From Onthophagus taurus (lineage: Eukaryota; Arthropoda; Insecta; Coleoptera; Scarabaeidae), in the NCBI RefSeq assembly GCF_036711975.1, contig NC_091973.1, forward strand, positions 6,634,001 through 6,698,000: 64,000 bases of DNA, written 5' to 3'. The notes under the pieces are model-generated. The model was given only the letters and a program-made list of their open reading frames with translations. It searched no databases and was not told the origin of the DNA. Each line of letters opens with the position of its first letter. Within the stretch, counting starts at the first letter, position 1. The translations under genes and the position numbers were made by a program. Below, piece by piece: positions 44,985 through 60,400 of the stretch.

Positions 44985-46701
44985 CTTCCTGGAAAAATGA
45001 TGCGTGATAAGTCCACCTACACTGATCCTGAAAAAATAGTTAATGCTTTTGCAGATCAATTATCTGGAGTATATTCTGGTGTCTCTGCTTATAACATGGT
45101 TGTTGTACACTCTACGTGTCCTCCAGTATTTGTTGCCGATGTCACCGAAGAAGAGGTTCTTCATTTCCTAAAAAGGTTACCTAATAAATTTACTGCTGGT
45201 GATGATGATCTTCCTGCATTTTTCATTCGTGATTGCTGTGCAGTTTTTGCAGTTCCGCTTCATTTAATAATTAACCTATCCTTAAGCACTTGCTCGTTTC
45301 CTAAACTTTGGAAGCGCTCACGCATTGTTGCTGTATTCAAGCATGGCGAACGTACCAACATTACTGATTATCGACCAATATCGTTATTGTCCAATTTCGC
45401 TAAGGTATTTGAACAGATTATTTACAAGATGATTTATCCACAGGTTCAGTCATTTGTGTCACCATATCAGCATGGGTTTATCAAGCGTCGTTCGACCATT
45501 ACCAACCTCGCGGTGGTTACTGAGGTAATTTGTGAATCTTTGGATAGGGGCGGTCAGGTAGATGTGGTATACACTGATTTTTCTAAAGCATTCGACATGA
45601 TTCATCATGACGTCCTCTTGTATAAACTTAGTGCTTTTGGCTTATCTCCTAAGTTTATGAAACTATTTGCCTCTTACCTATCGGGTCGTATAAATTATGT
45701 GTACTACAACGGTTATGCGTCTATGGAGTTTACGGCTAGGTCTGGTGTTCCTCAGGGCTCAAATCTAGGCCCCCTACTATTTGTTATCTTCTTGAATGAC
45801 CTTCTAGACAAATTTTCATCAGGCTTACTAGCTTATGCGGATGATCTGAAACTATTCCGACCTATTTTTGCGGACCGTGATGTTGTCAGTCTTCAGTCGG
45901 ATTTGGACGTCTTGGTGGAATGGTGTAACCGTTATCAGCTAAAGATTAATGTCAATAAGTGTGGTGCGGTTAGTTTTACACGCAAGCTGTCTCCTCTTCC
46001 ATCTTCTCATTATATAGAAGGTGTTCTTCTTGAGAAACTATCTACAATCAAGGATCTGGGAGTAACTTTTGACCGCAAATTGTCTTTTGTACCTCACATC
46101 GAAAATATTGCATTTTCTGCAGCGAGGATGCTTGGTTTCGTTTTGCGCACCTCGCGTGCTTTTTCTGATATCGGTGTGTACAAGACCCTATTTCGACCTT
46201 TGTATTGTCCAAATTGGAATATGGCTCTGTAATTTGGTCGCCACATTATGTGTGTCATAGACTTATATTGGATAGAATTCAGAGGAGATTTCTCAAATAT
46301 TTGTCTCTACGCCTGGACGGATCATACCCGGATCGTGGAATGGATTGCGCATCCCTGCTGCGGCGTAACAACTTTTCTGCACTAGACGTAAGAAGAGATG
46401 ACCAGTGCATCAAGTTTTTGCAGAAGTTAGTGCAAGGTGAATTGGATTGTGGTTGGTTGTTGTCGCGGATCAACACGTAGTACAAATCAGTTTTATTTGA
46501 GGAATTGCAGATCCAATGTTTTAGCCAACTCCCCGGTGCAGAGGATGTGTAAACTAACTAACAATCAATAATAGTGTAAGAGTGTTTATGTGAATTATAT
46601 TTGTTTTATGGCATGTGTTATTTCTTATTTTCTTTTTCTTGTAATATTGTCCTGTAATTGATCTTTGTTGGGCAATAAAGTGAATTATTATTATTATTAT
46701 T
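44985..46701 (+). mobile_element. LINE-B, 5'-truncated, with near-complete RT (copy B)
   Basis: The element lacks ORF1 and the endonuclease. It starts in the linker before RT and ends after a CAATAAAG signal at 46673 with an (ATT)n tail near 46701. Its 3' part from 45882 is duplicated at 40421. A 5' flank at 44650-44984 holds no recognised gene. Confidence 0.88.
44997..46232 (+). pseudogene. LINE-B reverse transcriptase, frameshifted near its C-terminus
   Basis: The open frame has 411 codons and contains the whole RT palm: DYRPISLLSNFAKVFEQIIY (124-143), QHGFIKRRSTITN (158-170), VVYTDFSKAFDMIHHD (190-205), GVPQGSNLGPLLF (250-262), LAYADDLKLF (278-287) and IKDLGVTFDRKLSF. It ends early because one T is missing from a T-run near 46190. 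The continuation (LEYGSVIWSPHYVCHRL, RRFLKYLSLRLDGSYPDR) is open in the next frame at 46205-46480. A deletion near 46471 removes bases present in copy A. Confidence 0.88.
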
Positions 46702-47399
46702 AAGAATAGAAAAAACTATTAGTACATACCGGCAGTAAAGGGGCAGAATTTGGAAATGCAATTGAATGAGATTATACTAATATTTTAAATTGTTCATCAA
46801 TACTAATAGTAGAAGGAACTAGTAATATTTCAATGCTACAGATACAAAAGACATGTGATTTATGACTAAAACTTCTGAGTTTGTAGTCAAACTTTACTTA
46901 ATTAGAGAAAAGATTATTAGAGACTATAAACGACAAAATGTATTATTCAATAACAAGAGCATACTTTTAAAGTTAAGTAATTCCATTTTATTAAGTTTAC
47001 CTCAAAACATTTATCATCTTTTTGGAGATCATGCGTATGATGATGCATGTTATTGGTGGGCATGAAATACAATGTATAAAGTTAATAATAACAAAATTTA
47101 TTAACGTAAAGTTATTTAATGAAACCAAGTTAGTAAATCAAGAACCTAGGCTTTGACATATGTTAAGCAAACAAATATTATTTTCAAATAAATGAGAGTT
47201 ATTTTAAAACTTATATTTATGAGATACGTTCTTTACTGCAGTATTTACCATGAAAGTACTGTAAAATTCTAATTATATCATCTTTAATTTACTTGTAAGA
47301 AATAACTGTCACTGTCAGTGGGACCAATACCAAAACAAACACTCGAACGTTGGCTTCAATCTCGTATACGGCCGGAGATAGGCAATGCTGCTTCTAGTT
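46702..47399 (+). other. Unidentified part of the duplicated unit (copy B)
   Basis: This is the counterpart of 41263-42004, with the same 67-codon open frame at 46862-47065 and a private ~110 bp segment near 47120-47247. No recognised function. Confidence 0.4.
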
Positions 47400-47855
47400 A
47401 TACAATTTCTTTGGATGAAATCCTATCTATCAGCGAGGTTACAATGTGTAGTTGCCCACAATGAACAGGGAACAGAAATAAGATCAGCATGGAGAGAAGT
47501 CAAGCTGGGAGTACCTCAGGGTTCCGTGTAACGAACAACATTACGATAATGTTTGCGGATGCCACAACGATTGTGGCGAGGTGTAGCACTGATTATGAAA
47601 TCCAGAAATCACTTACTGTGGATCTGAATAAAGTTAAGTACAAAAAAAATCAGATCAAGGCGAGGTATCGGAATACTGAGATTGCCAATGTTGAAGAGAT
47701 TTCGTTTCTAGGTTGGAAAATGGATCCTGGACTGTCTTGGACCAATCATATTGATTTCCTTGCTAACAAGATCAGTCATTTCTCCTATGCCATTGTATTA
47801 TTTCCAGATCAGCTGGCATTGAGGCAGCATTAAGTGCCTATTATGCTTATGTGAC
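47400..47855 (+). pseudogene. LINE-C RT fragment, 5' of the hAT insertion (copy B)
   Basis: It is near-identical to 42005-42459, including the same deletion after GVPQGSV and the FADATT mutation. Confidence 0.8.
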
Positions 47856-48725
47856 TAGGGTTACCATACGTGCCGGTTTGACCGGGATTGTCCCGGTTTC
47901 GGTCAATCGTCCCGGCGTCCCTGCCGGATGAATATTTTGTCCCGGTTAACGATGATGTAAACCTCGAACAATAATGAGAGTTTTAGTTTGTCCCGTTAGG
48001 AGCAAAACTATTGCTGCGAAAACTTGATGGTAGCCAAGATGTCAATAAATTTATGACGGAAGTAACTGCTTTTTATAGAAGATGTCTTTCATACATTGAA
48101 TTGTGGGAAGACAGTTTTGGTGGTGCCGATATTTTTGCATGGGTTGGATTGCAACACGTGTTGAAATGAGATGAGATTGAACGATCTGCTGAAACTATTA
48201 ATGCAATACATGGTGCAAATGATCATCAGAAAATTAATACTGATGATCTCTTTGGCGAGGTGTTGCTTGGTAAAGCATTTTTTGCGTCACATAACGAAGA
48301 GTGGAGTACAACAACAGCCCAAATTGAGTATGTTGACAAATGGGTTCAATCATTCAAACATTTTCAGGCACAACATGTTGATGCACCTAATTTAGTCAAA
48401 ATGTTGCAATACATTTTGTGTCTACCAGGAACGTCCGCACCTGTAGAGCGTGTTTTCCCGATAATGAAGAATTGTTGGTCGAATGATCGAGGTCGTATGT
48501 TAGAGGCTACAGTACGAGCGTTATTATACTGTAAATTTAACTTTTCAATTACTTGTAGCGATTTTTATGAAAAAATTAAAAATAATAATAAAATGTTAAA
48601 AAAAGTTCATTCTAGCGAAAAATATGAATGTTGTTTTAATAAAATATTTTTTTAATAATAGCCTAAGGTTTTTTTTCGTTTCCACGCCTGTCCCGGTTTG
48701 CAGATTTATGATTATGGTAAACCTA
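47856..48725 (+). mobile_element. Internally deleted hAT element (copy B)
   Basis: Counterpart of 42460-43321 with the same ends, the same in-frame TGA (48167-48169) and the same imperfect target duplication. It has a small extra CCCGGCGTCCCTGCC stretch near 47910. The transposase fragment (48260-48655) differs by single residues. Confidence 0.85.
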
Positions 48726-49180
48726 CTTATGACCATTCCTTGCTAAGATATGGAGTTGTCTTTTGGGGCCGTGGTGTTGGTATAGATAGAATCTTCATAT
48801 TACAGAAGAGATGTGTAAGAGCAATCTTTGGTCTAAAAAATACTGATAGCTGTAGAAGTTACTTTAAAGACTATAAAATACCTACCATGTATAGAATTTA
48901 TATTCTGGAATGTACTGTGTTGGTTAGGAAGAATTACTTTGAATTTTTCAAAAAATATGAAATATCACATCCTCGAAAGAGCCACCAAAAACGCACCTTA
49001 CTAAGATTCAGAAGACGGCTCTGTACCAGAGTATCAAAATTTTCAATCACATTTCGGAAGGTACAAAGATCCTGCCAGTTCCAGGATTCCGGAGAAGACT
49101 GAGAGACAGTTATTATTAAATTGACGTACTCTACGCTTTTTTGGTAAAATGGGGGGAATAAAGTATTATTATTATTATTA
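48726..49180 (+). pseudogene. LINE-C C-terminus (copy B)
   Basis: Counterpart of 43322-43775, with an identical protein reading and an (ATT)n tail near 49165. Confidence 0.85.
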
Positions 49181-49385
49181 ATAAAATAAAATCCGAATTG
49201 CTTGGTTTGAACTCAAAAATTAAATAACAACGGACACTATCTCAGCATCTCTAGTTAATGTTTTCTACCACCAAGTTTTCTATGAATTTGGCAACAATTG
49301 TCTCTTTCTGGCAGAGGCATAAAAATGTAAATAATTGTCCGCCAGGTTTACCTTTGTTGTATTCAGTTTCTTTCTAAATTGTTTT

Positions 49386-50016
49386 TAACTTTTTCTGGGA
49401 TTCCTTTCTGGATGTTCTTGGTCTATCTCCTTTGCATCTGCATATAGAGAGTGGCTAGAACTACCATTTACAGATTTAAGCAATATGCTCAAAACTGTTC
49501 TGACATGTCCTACTATTTTTGGATCGCAGTTTATCTTCGCAAAGGATCTGAATGACTTTTCACCGAGCAAGGTATTACCCCTTGAGTCCTGATTCATTTA
49601 TAACATTATACATATCGATGACAAGTCTCATTCGTCAAATGAACCCAAGGGGTTAAGAGCATTGGACTGCACGGTGAAATTTGATAACGTTATTTATACA
49701 ACCTTAGGGTCGCGGTGCAAGGTTGGATAGTCCGTCTAGCCGATATGTAATCTAGGTGATGTAATTTAATGTAATCTAAAAATTTGCTGACGTATCGATT
49801 AGTTTCAATTACAATAATATTTATAACCTCATCAGTGAAAAATGTTTCAAATATCTCAAATGGGCTGTCTTTATTGAGACCTTGTATTTGATCGAGGAAG
49901 ACCAGAGTCGCTCCAAAATCGTTATTTATACCAGAACTATAACTTTCGCTATCAGAAGATTTGGAATATTTCAATTTTTTTTTGTATACTAATTTCACAA
50001 TTTGCGTATAACTCAA
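49386..50016 (-). pseudogene. RNase H-LINE linker and piggyBac-like N-terminal fragment (copy B)
   Basis: Counterparts of 43980-44200 (LINE piece, plus strand, 49386-49600) and 44289-44627 (piggyBac-like piece, minus strand, 49690-50016). An extra T in a T-run near 49987 changes the N-terminal reading. Confidence 0.65.
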
Positions 50017-50280
50017 CTATGCTACACACGCAATACGTGGAGCACCGAACTAAAACATGAACCTCGTTCAGCCGTAAGCCAATTTCTTTTCGCAGTGTGA
50101 ATAAAGCTGTAGATGCTGAAGCTTCTTTGAAATCACTTTGAAATCACTCATCTATGCTCAGCTATGTTAAGATGAGTTCCATTAAAATTTGGATCTAGAA
50201 TATTTGCAGCAAGATGGATTGGATTTATTACCATTTGCTTATTTCTTAACTAAAAAGTTTTTTACTTCCTTTTCTCTTGT

Positions 50281-50484
50281 TTAAGCAAAGAGTGTGTCAA
50301 AATGACTTTCCAACTTATAAAAGCATGCAGTTACTTGGCTTAATCTTGGTTTATCTCCTTCCAGTTGGGTTGTGTATTTAATAATTATTGTATATTGTGT
50401 ATCAAGAAGACTTTTTAAACTATGAATAATTGAAATGGCTGCTTTGGTGCTATTTAGCATAAATTTTGAGTTTGATTTTTTCAA
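50281..50484 (-). pseudogene. Possible hAT transposase internal fragment
   Basis: The minus strand reads SLKSLLDTQYTIIIKYTTQL then EGDKPRLSQVTACFYKLE, which resembles the internal region of hAT transposases where an (L)EGDxPTLSxV pattern is common. The frame is broken on its 3' side. It may come from the same hAT as the piece at 55560-55815, because both lie directly left of a copy of the 14-3-3 duplication unit. Confidence 0.45.
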
Positions 50485-51084
50485 CTTTTGAATGTAGAAT
50501 TCGATGAGGGTCTGTTAATTTCTGATTCTGATGTATCATCCACAATCATTTCATCGTCCTCTAAAACTAAAATTTAAGAAAATAATTTCCTGAACCGTCC
50601 GAGTTTCGTCAGGACCAACAGAGGGAGCCACGATGAGAAAATTATCTAGTTATATTTTCGAGAATCTTTCATCTGTAGGCAACCCACTTCGCAGCGACTT
50701 TCGTGATGACGATTATACTATAGGATATAAGCGCTTAATGCAATCATTTGTATATGTTACAGGCCGTACATGAAATCAGACCGTAAATATACGGTCTAGG
50801 CGGTATCTATACGGTCTAGATGGCACAGACCGGAAATGACGAGGTATTTTATATACGGACTAGACCATTTACATACCGACTACCGTAATTTAGATGTATG
50901 TTCAATCGCAAGTGTCTAGTTGCCGTTTAGTTTTTGTCTCGTTTTGCTCCAATTTACAAAATATTTTGCAGCAAAATAAGCACAGTGGTGACATTCGTTA
51001 AAATTTAAACGTTTTTACTGTTTAATGCAATAGATTTCCACAATTTTACTGCTAAAAAAAAAGTCCAAGAATACACTGGCTCTT

Positions 51085-51928
51085 AAAGCATTATGATGTG
51101 TTATCTGTTCAGGGGGTAGAAAAACTAATAGTGCCTCTTAACAATGATTTAGTTGATGTAATATATTACGTTCATGACGACGAGTTGTTTAACATTCTTC
51201 AAGAACTACACACATCCACACTTATGTTCTGTAATTGGAGTCATATATATTATGGAATAGGTAATTAATAAAATCACTTTTTACTTGCAGGTCATGGTGG
51301 TAGAGATCGCATGATGAAAAAAACAAAGGAAAAATACAAGAATATAGTGCGTACTGAAATTTTATTGTTTATTAACTTGTGCGCTCCATGGCAAATGAAA
51401 CAAAAAAGGGAAAAGAAGGGAATTATATCAAAACCGATGATCTTCAATGATCTGAATTCCAGATGTCAAGTAGACTTAATCGATTATCAGTCGCATGCTG
51501 ATGGTAAATACAGATTTGTCCTGGTGTACCAGGATCACTTAACAAAATTTGTTATTCTGCGACCACTTGAAAGTAAACGCGCAGAAGAAGTCGCTTACCA
51601 CCTTGTAGACATCTTTACCACTTTTGGGGCTCCTGTAGTTTTGCAATCTGACAATGGACGCGAATTTTGCAATAGAATTATTGAAGAATTAAAAAGTTTG
51701 TGGCCTGAACTAAAACTGGTCCATGGAAAACCGCGTTACTGTCAAAGTCAGGGTAGCGTCGAACGCGCTAATCAAGACGTGGAGAACATGTTAACAACTT
51801 GGATGTTGGAAAACGAAACAGAGCATTGGAGTCAAGGTCTACGATTCATACAATTTATGAAGAACACATCTTTGCACTCTGGAATAAAAAGGGCGCCATG
51901 TTCGGGGACAAACCGAAAATTGGATTAA
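51085..51928 (+). pseudogene. Ginger-like integrase (DDE, KRBA2-like), first part
   Basis: The recognisable protein begins near 51085 with HYDVLSVQGVEKLIVPLNND and YYVHDDELFNIL, the N-terminal region of KRBA2-like integrases. A short unrelated stretch with stops (about 51225-51290, possibly a degenerate intron or insertion) precedes GHGGRDRM. From 51311 the frame is open: CQVDLIDYQ with the first catalytic Asp, LQSDNGREF with the second, and QGSVERANQD with the catalytic Glu, the last two 37 residues apart as in retroviral-type integrases. The frame ends at IKRAPCSGT, where a small deletion shifts reading into the frame of the next entry. Cellular KRBA2 genes derive from such elements, but TIRs and target duplications show that this is a transposon. 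Confidence 0.85.
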
Positions 51929-52776
51929 AAACTTCTAATATTCCATTAGAAGCAATGGATAGCGTAACAACCGAAGAAGATCTGGAAAATGTGATTAATT
52001 CTATTCTGATTGAAAATACAGAAACCGTTCAACTGAAAACAGAGCAACCAGCGCTGGAAGGTGTTTCAACAGAAAAAGATTTAGAAGAAGTGGTTACGTT
52101 GGTTGTTACTGACAACACACAAACCGGACAATGCCAATTGCACCAAACAGCAACGACCGAAAATGTACCACTAGAAAATAACAATGACACTCAAACACTC
52201 TCGTATGAAATATGCGGTAGTTGTTTCAATCCCACTAATCGTGATGCCTCACATGCTGAGAGCACGTCCTTGGAAAATATTTGCAATTTTTGCAATAGAA
52301 ACAGAAACATAGCAAATGCCAAGGGCGCTTATGATGGATTACAAGCACAGGCAAAACGAATGAAATTAATATCAGATAGCACCCATCCCATACAGATTGG
52401 ATCAACTGTGAGGATTCCTGTTCCAGCTGTCGATCGTGGCAGGGGAGATGCTCGGTCAGTTTTAGCGGTAGTGTTAGAAGCTACAGAAGATGGTTTTTAC
52501 CGCTTGGGTACAAAACTAGGAGTCATTTCAAAATACTACAGTCGTTCAGAATTTAGGATTATATGTCCTGCTAACATTTTGAAAATTGAAGAAATCACCA
52601 AAGATAAGGAAGTTTCTCTTAGATCGGTGGCTACAAGTCAATCTACTGGGCATGGGCAAGGTTTCAAAAAATGTTACTGTAAGACTAAATGTCAGTCAAA
52701 CAAATGTGCTTGTCGAAAAAATAATGTATTATGTAACTCAAAATGTCACAATAGTCTAACTTGTACAAATAAATAA
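51880..52776 (+). pseudogene. Ginger-like integrase, C-terminal part with CXC zinc domain
   Basis: This part continues the integrase in the next frame (KKGAMFGDKPKIGLKTSNIP). A long acidic linker contains two TEKDLEEVV-like repeats. Paired cysteines follow (CGSCFNP, CNFCNRNRN), then a beta-rich KRBA2-type domain (GSTVRIPVPAVDRGRGDARS, FYRLGTKLGVISKYYSRSEF). The C-terminus is a tesmin/TSO1-like CXC motif (CYCKTKCQSNKCACRKN then LCNSKCH) that probably binds DNA. It ends with a normal stop at 52776. This linker-plus-CXC layout is usual for the KRBA2-like group. Confidence 0.85.
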
Positions 52777-54018
52777 AAAATGCATTTTTTTCTTTGTTTA
52801 AAATATTACAGTAATATGTATATCGTCTATTTGCAGATGGACCGTTTATAAATAGACTAGTCCTTTTTCAAACCGACTAGTCCGTTTATTAAAGAACAAG
52901 CTTCTTACACATATAGACTAATAATTTTAGTCCATTTACATATGGACTAGTCCTTTTGTATACGGTCTTGTTTACATATATGGTCTGTAACATATACACG
53001 AGATTTTTAATATTCCGTTCCTTCACAGTGCACGAGTATGCAGATAGCCATTTTTACATCAACTCTAAATCCTACATATTCTAGTACATCAAAGCAATGA
53101 TTTGATAAAAATTAAGAATTACTAACTTAATCGCTCCGAATAATTCTGACCGCAAATGGCGGTTTAAGTATTTCTAAAATACTTACCACACATACTTACC
53201 GCCTTTTTTCGAAGTTAAAAAATAATAAAGTAAAAATATTGAAATCCATAACGGAGGTTTTTAAAAATTTATTTTTTTTTTATATCTGACAAATATAATT
53301 CGCGGATACAACAGAAAACAAGTAGCTGATAGCAGTTTATTTTAATACATATTCATACATTTATATATATAGCACATCCAAAGTGAGTTTTTGATGGTAA
53401 ATAAGGGAGAGATATCTCTTTGGGACGGGTTCTTTTTGGATGAGGGGGAGGATAGTACAAATGGAGGCAGAAAAAGGGAGAGCGGAACTTTTTAACGGCT
53501 CATGCAGATAAAGTGCAAATAAAGTGGACTAATAGTTTCCTTTTGTTTTATGACGATTAAAACGAAACAACTTAGGTACCGTGATTCGAGAGGTTTTTTG
53601 ACGAAATACAAAATAAAAATGAAAGAATTGATGAAAAATAAGTAATAAGAACTAAATAATTGTTAAATAATCTTTTAATATTTTAACAAATTAGAATAGT
53701 AAAAGAACTCAAATAAATTATACAAGTAATTAGAAAAAAAATATATACTACCGACCCCGAGTGACTCGCTTTTCGAGTCACTTTCGTGCTGCGGGGACGG
53801 TCCGAGAAAAAAAAAATTTGCCCAATTGACATATCGAACGCACACAACTTCCTTCGGATGGTGGAGATAGAATAAACTAAGTTGTGTAAATGTGGAACAT
53901 AAACGTAAACATTTTACGCTTCACTAAAAACATTCTTAATTATCAAAAGTTTCATGTGAAACTTCACAACCAGTTCCACGAATACGTTAACTTACATGAA
54001 ATTTAACGATTAATTTTA

Positions 54019-55510
<1,492 letters not shown>

Positions 55511-55559
55511 ACGAATTGGTGTCATTCCTTTCAGTTTGCATTAAATAGTAGCATAAAAT

Positions 55560-55815
55560 TTGAGAATTGTTAATTTTGTTGAAATGTCTCCAATTAGCAA
55601 ATTTAGCGTATGAGTACTTTTCATGAAGTATATTTCTTGGTCCAACCATCACACTGTAAGCTAAGAGCATTCGCTTCTCCAATTTTAATGTCTGCATCAA
55701 CTTTTTCATACTCAAAGTCCAGTAATTTGTTTGATAATAAATAATGTTTGAAAAATGATTGCCAGTGATTGTTCTCAACAATGACAAATATACAGCCTTA
55801 GTTGATCTAGCTTCT
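55560..55815 (-). pseudogene. hAT transposase fragment between the two 14-3-3 copies
   Basis: The minus strand reads ENNHWQSFFKHY, LSNKLLDFEYEKVDADIK and GEANALSLQCDGWTKKY, the start of the hAT catalytic domain (the LQCDGW motif holds the first catalytic Asp). Frameshifts follow. The 122-codon open frame 55419-55787 runs in a different frame and is a shadow. The fragment fills the 310 bp junction between the two duplication units. Confidence 0.75.
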
Positions 55816-55820
55816 CTTGT

Positions 55821-58787
<2,967 letters not shown>

Positions 58788-58816
58788 CTCGACAACAATT
58801 TCAATCTAAGTCTAGC
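58788..58816 (-). other. 14-3-3 zeta 5' UTR piece of the first coding exon
   Basis: On the minus strand a good acceptor, CCATTTTTTAG at 58817-58827, precedes GCTAGACTTAGATTG and the ATG at 58787. The first coding exon is therefore likely preceded by a spliced non-coding exon further up (59-60 kb). The position of that exon cannot be fixed by eye. Confidence 0.55.
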
Positions 58817-58899
58817 CTAAAAAATGGGATTAATGAAAGTAGTAATGAGAAGCTACTAGCTAAGAGTTCAAGTTTAAAGGCTTGTTAACCTTTCCAGGG

Positions 58900-60400
58900 A
58901 GAGTATAAAAGAGAGACTATTTATAGACGCGTAGTGCGGATAACCGCCACCACCCCTCTTCTCGTACCCCCTAAAATATTGACAACCCACCGCGTATCCC
59001 AAAGATGTTCGCCAATATGGCGTCGTCGCCGACCACACCTTTCGGGGAAATTAATAAGACGCAATATTAATAAGCCGTAATAACCGGTTATTCGAAATTT
59101 TGATCTCGAAGCTTAAACGATTACAAAACGATATTGAAACGAGGTGGCTCCTACCCTGAGAAAAGAACGTTGGGGTACTTTTTCTTTCTACAATGGCCGA
59201 TGACGAAGAAACGATAAACTCGCCGCTACGTCCGAGCGCGGCGCCACACACATCGCTAGAAACCAATAGAAACGACGTGTGTGACGCATCCCTCCAAAAA
59301 AAAAAGAGAACGATAATTTTTTTTACAATAATCTAAAAGAAATTGTTTTCATTTTTTTTCTTTTTTTTTAGTTTAACCTTCAAACTAAAAAAAAATCCGT
59401 TACGTTTAAAAATAAGACACTACACACTTGCAAAAAAAACTGGTTCAAAAACGTGTATTCACCGGAAACGCAATCATAATTGATATTAATAGCAAAAAAC
59501 TTACTCTCTCTAAATGAAACAATCAAAAATACGGAAAGGAGTCGGAAACGCGAGCACATGCGGCAAAGACTAGAACGAGACTACGACGCTCGGTCGATTT
59601 GGGGTCCACAAACTGTAATACAAGGACACAAGATGGCGGCCACCCGAACCTCGCTACTGTTCGGTCTATTTTATGGATTTTCTATCCGAAACGACGCGGT
59701 TCGGGTCAAAAACGATATGAAAACGCCGTGTGCTTACCGAAAAAGTATCGATAACTCGCCTATTTTACTTACTTAAATCGGAAAATGCGTTTCAATTCGT
59801 GGGAAAACCGGCAAAATACGTTGCTGTACCGCACCGCTCCAACAGCGACAGAGCTACTAATGACTGAGAGAGCCTATGCGTTGCCAACCTTAACCGACCA
59901 ACGTTTTCTCACCATGCGCAAAACGAACGGATATAGAACATTCTGTCTTATTATTTAAATTTTTTAAATTTAATTTCTTTTATTAATATAGCATAAATCA
60001 AAACCCTTAATACCCGTATTTATCAAATAAAATTCTTTAATAATAATAATAATAATAATAATTTAACCACGATGATACAAAACGACGTTATAAATAAATT
60101 CGTTTTGCAATTATCACGTGTTTTAAATTTGCACCATCTAATAAAATCGTGTACCAACGGAGAATCACTCACGCGGAGAAAATAAAAATCAATACCTCAC
60201 AAAGGTTCGTAAAAACAGAACAGACTCCCGTCCGGCCGTCTACTATCTAGAGTCTACAGACTGCTTCAATTACAATCGAATACAATAATTGTACTAGAAA
60301 AGAAATGAAATGACTTCGATAGCTTTCGCAGATTTTATTAATATAACCAACTAAATAGGTGACGCATCGTCGGTTTAGTCATATCCGAGGTACTTATAGG
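58900..60400 (-). promoter_or_regulatory. Probable 14-3-3 zeta promoter and non-coding exon region
   Basis: This stretch is richer in GC and CpG than its surroundings, notably 58925-59040, 59150-59290 and 59575-59720. It contains AAGATGGCGGCC at 59631-59642, the YY1/Pho-type motif common near transcription starts, and a CAATATGGCG variant near 59012. It lies directly upstream of the 14-3-3 zeta gene. Open frames here (59051-59266 minus, 59480-59776 plus) follow the GC content and show no family signature. Extent and start site are inferred. Confidence 0.4.

Larger units (their letters stand above)
45882..50160 (+). repeat. Segmental duplication of a TE cluster, copy B
   Basis: This copy shares the whole order of copy A, but its left side continues into the complete upstream half of LINE-B (44985-45881), which copy A lacks. 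Its right end has a deletion after GAGCACCGAAC that removes about 200 bp present in copy A (44650-44876) before similarity resumes at TTCAGCCGTAAGCC. Confidence 0.9.
50755..52992 (+). mobile_element. Ginger-like DNA transposon with integrase and CXC domain
   Basis: The ends are TGTTACAGGCCGTAC and, inverted, TGTTACAGACCATAT, flanked by TATA on both sides (50751-50754 and 52993-52996). The empty site is preserved in the duplicate at about 56100 (TTGTATATACGAG). TGTTR-type ends and a 4 bp duplication fit the Ginger group as I recall it. Both subterminal regions carry repeated GACTAGTC/ACGGTCTAG motifs, two of them exactly 20 bp apart on each side (50793/50813 and 52855/52875). The coding region is frameshifted, so this copy is probably inactive. 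Confidence 0.88.

Noticed and set aside
50755..52992. A domesticated KRBA2-like host gene
   Set aside because: Terminal inverted repeats, a TATA duplication, the preserved empty site and a frameshift show a recently inserted transposon.
58904..58910. Plus-strand TATAAAA as a core promoter
   Set aside because: No plus-strand gene follows. The neighbouring gene is on the minus strand, and such a string is common in AT-rich DNA.
59480..59776. 98-codon plus-strand open frame
   Set aside because: It lies in the presumed promoter region, has Arg-rich composition following GC content, and shows no domain or splice evidence.
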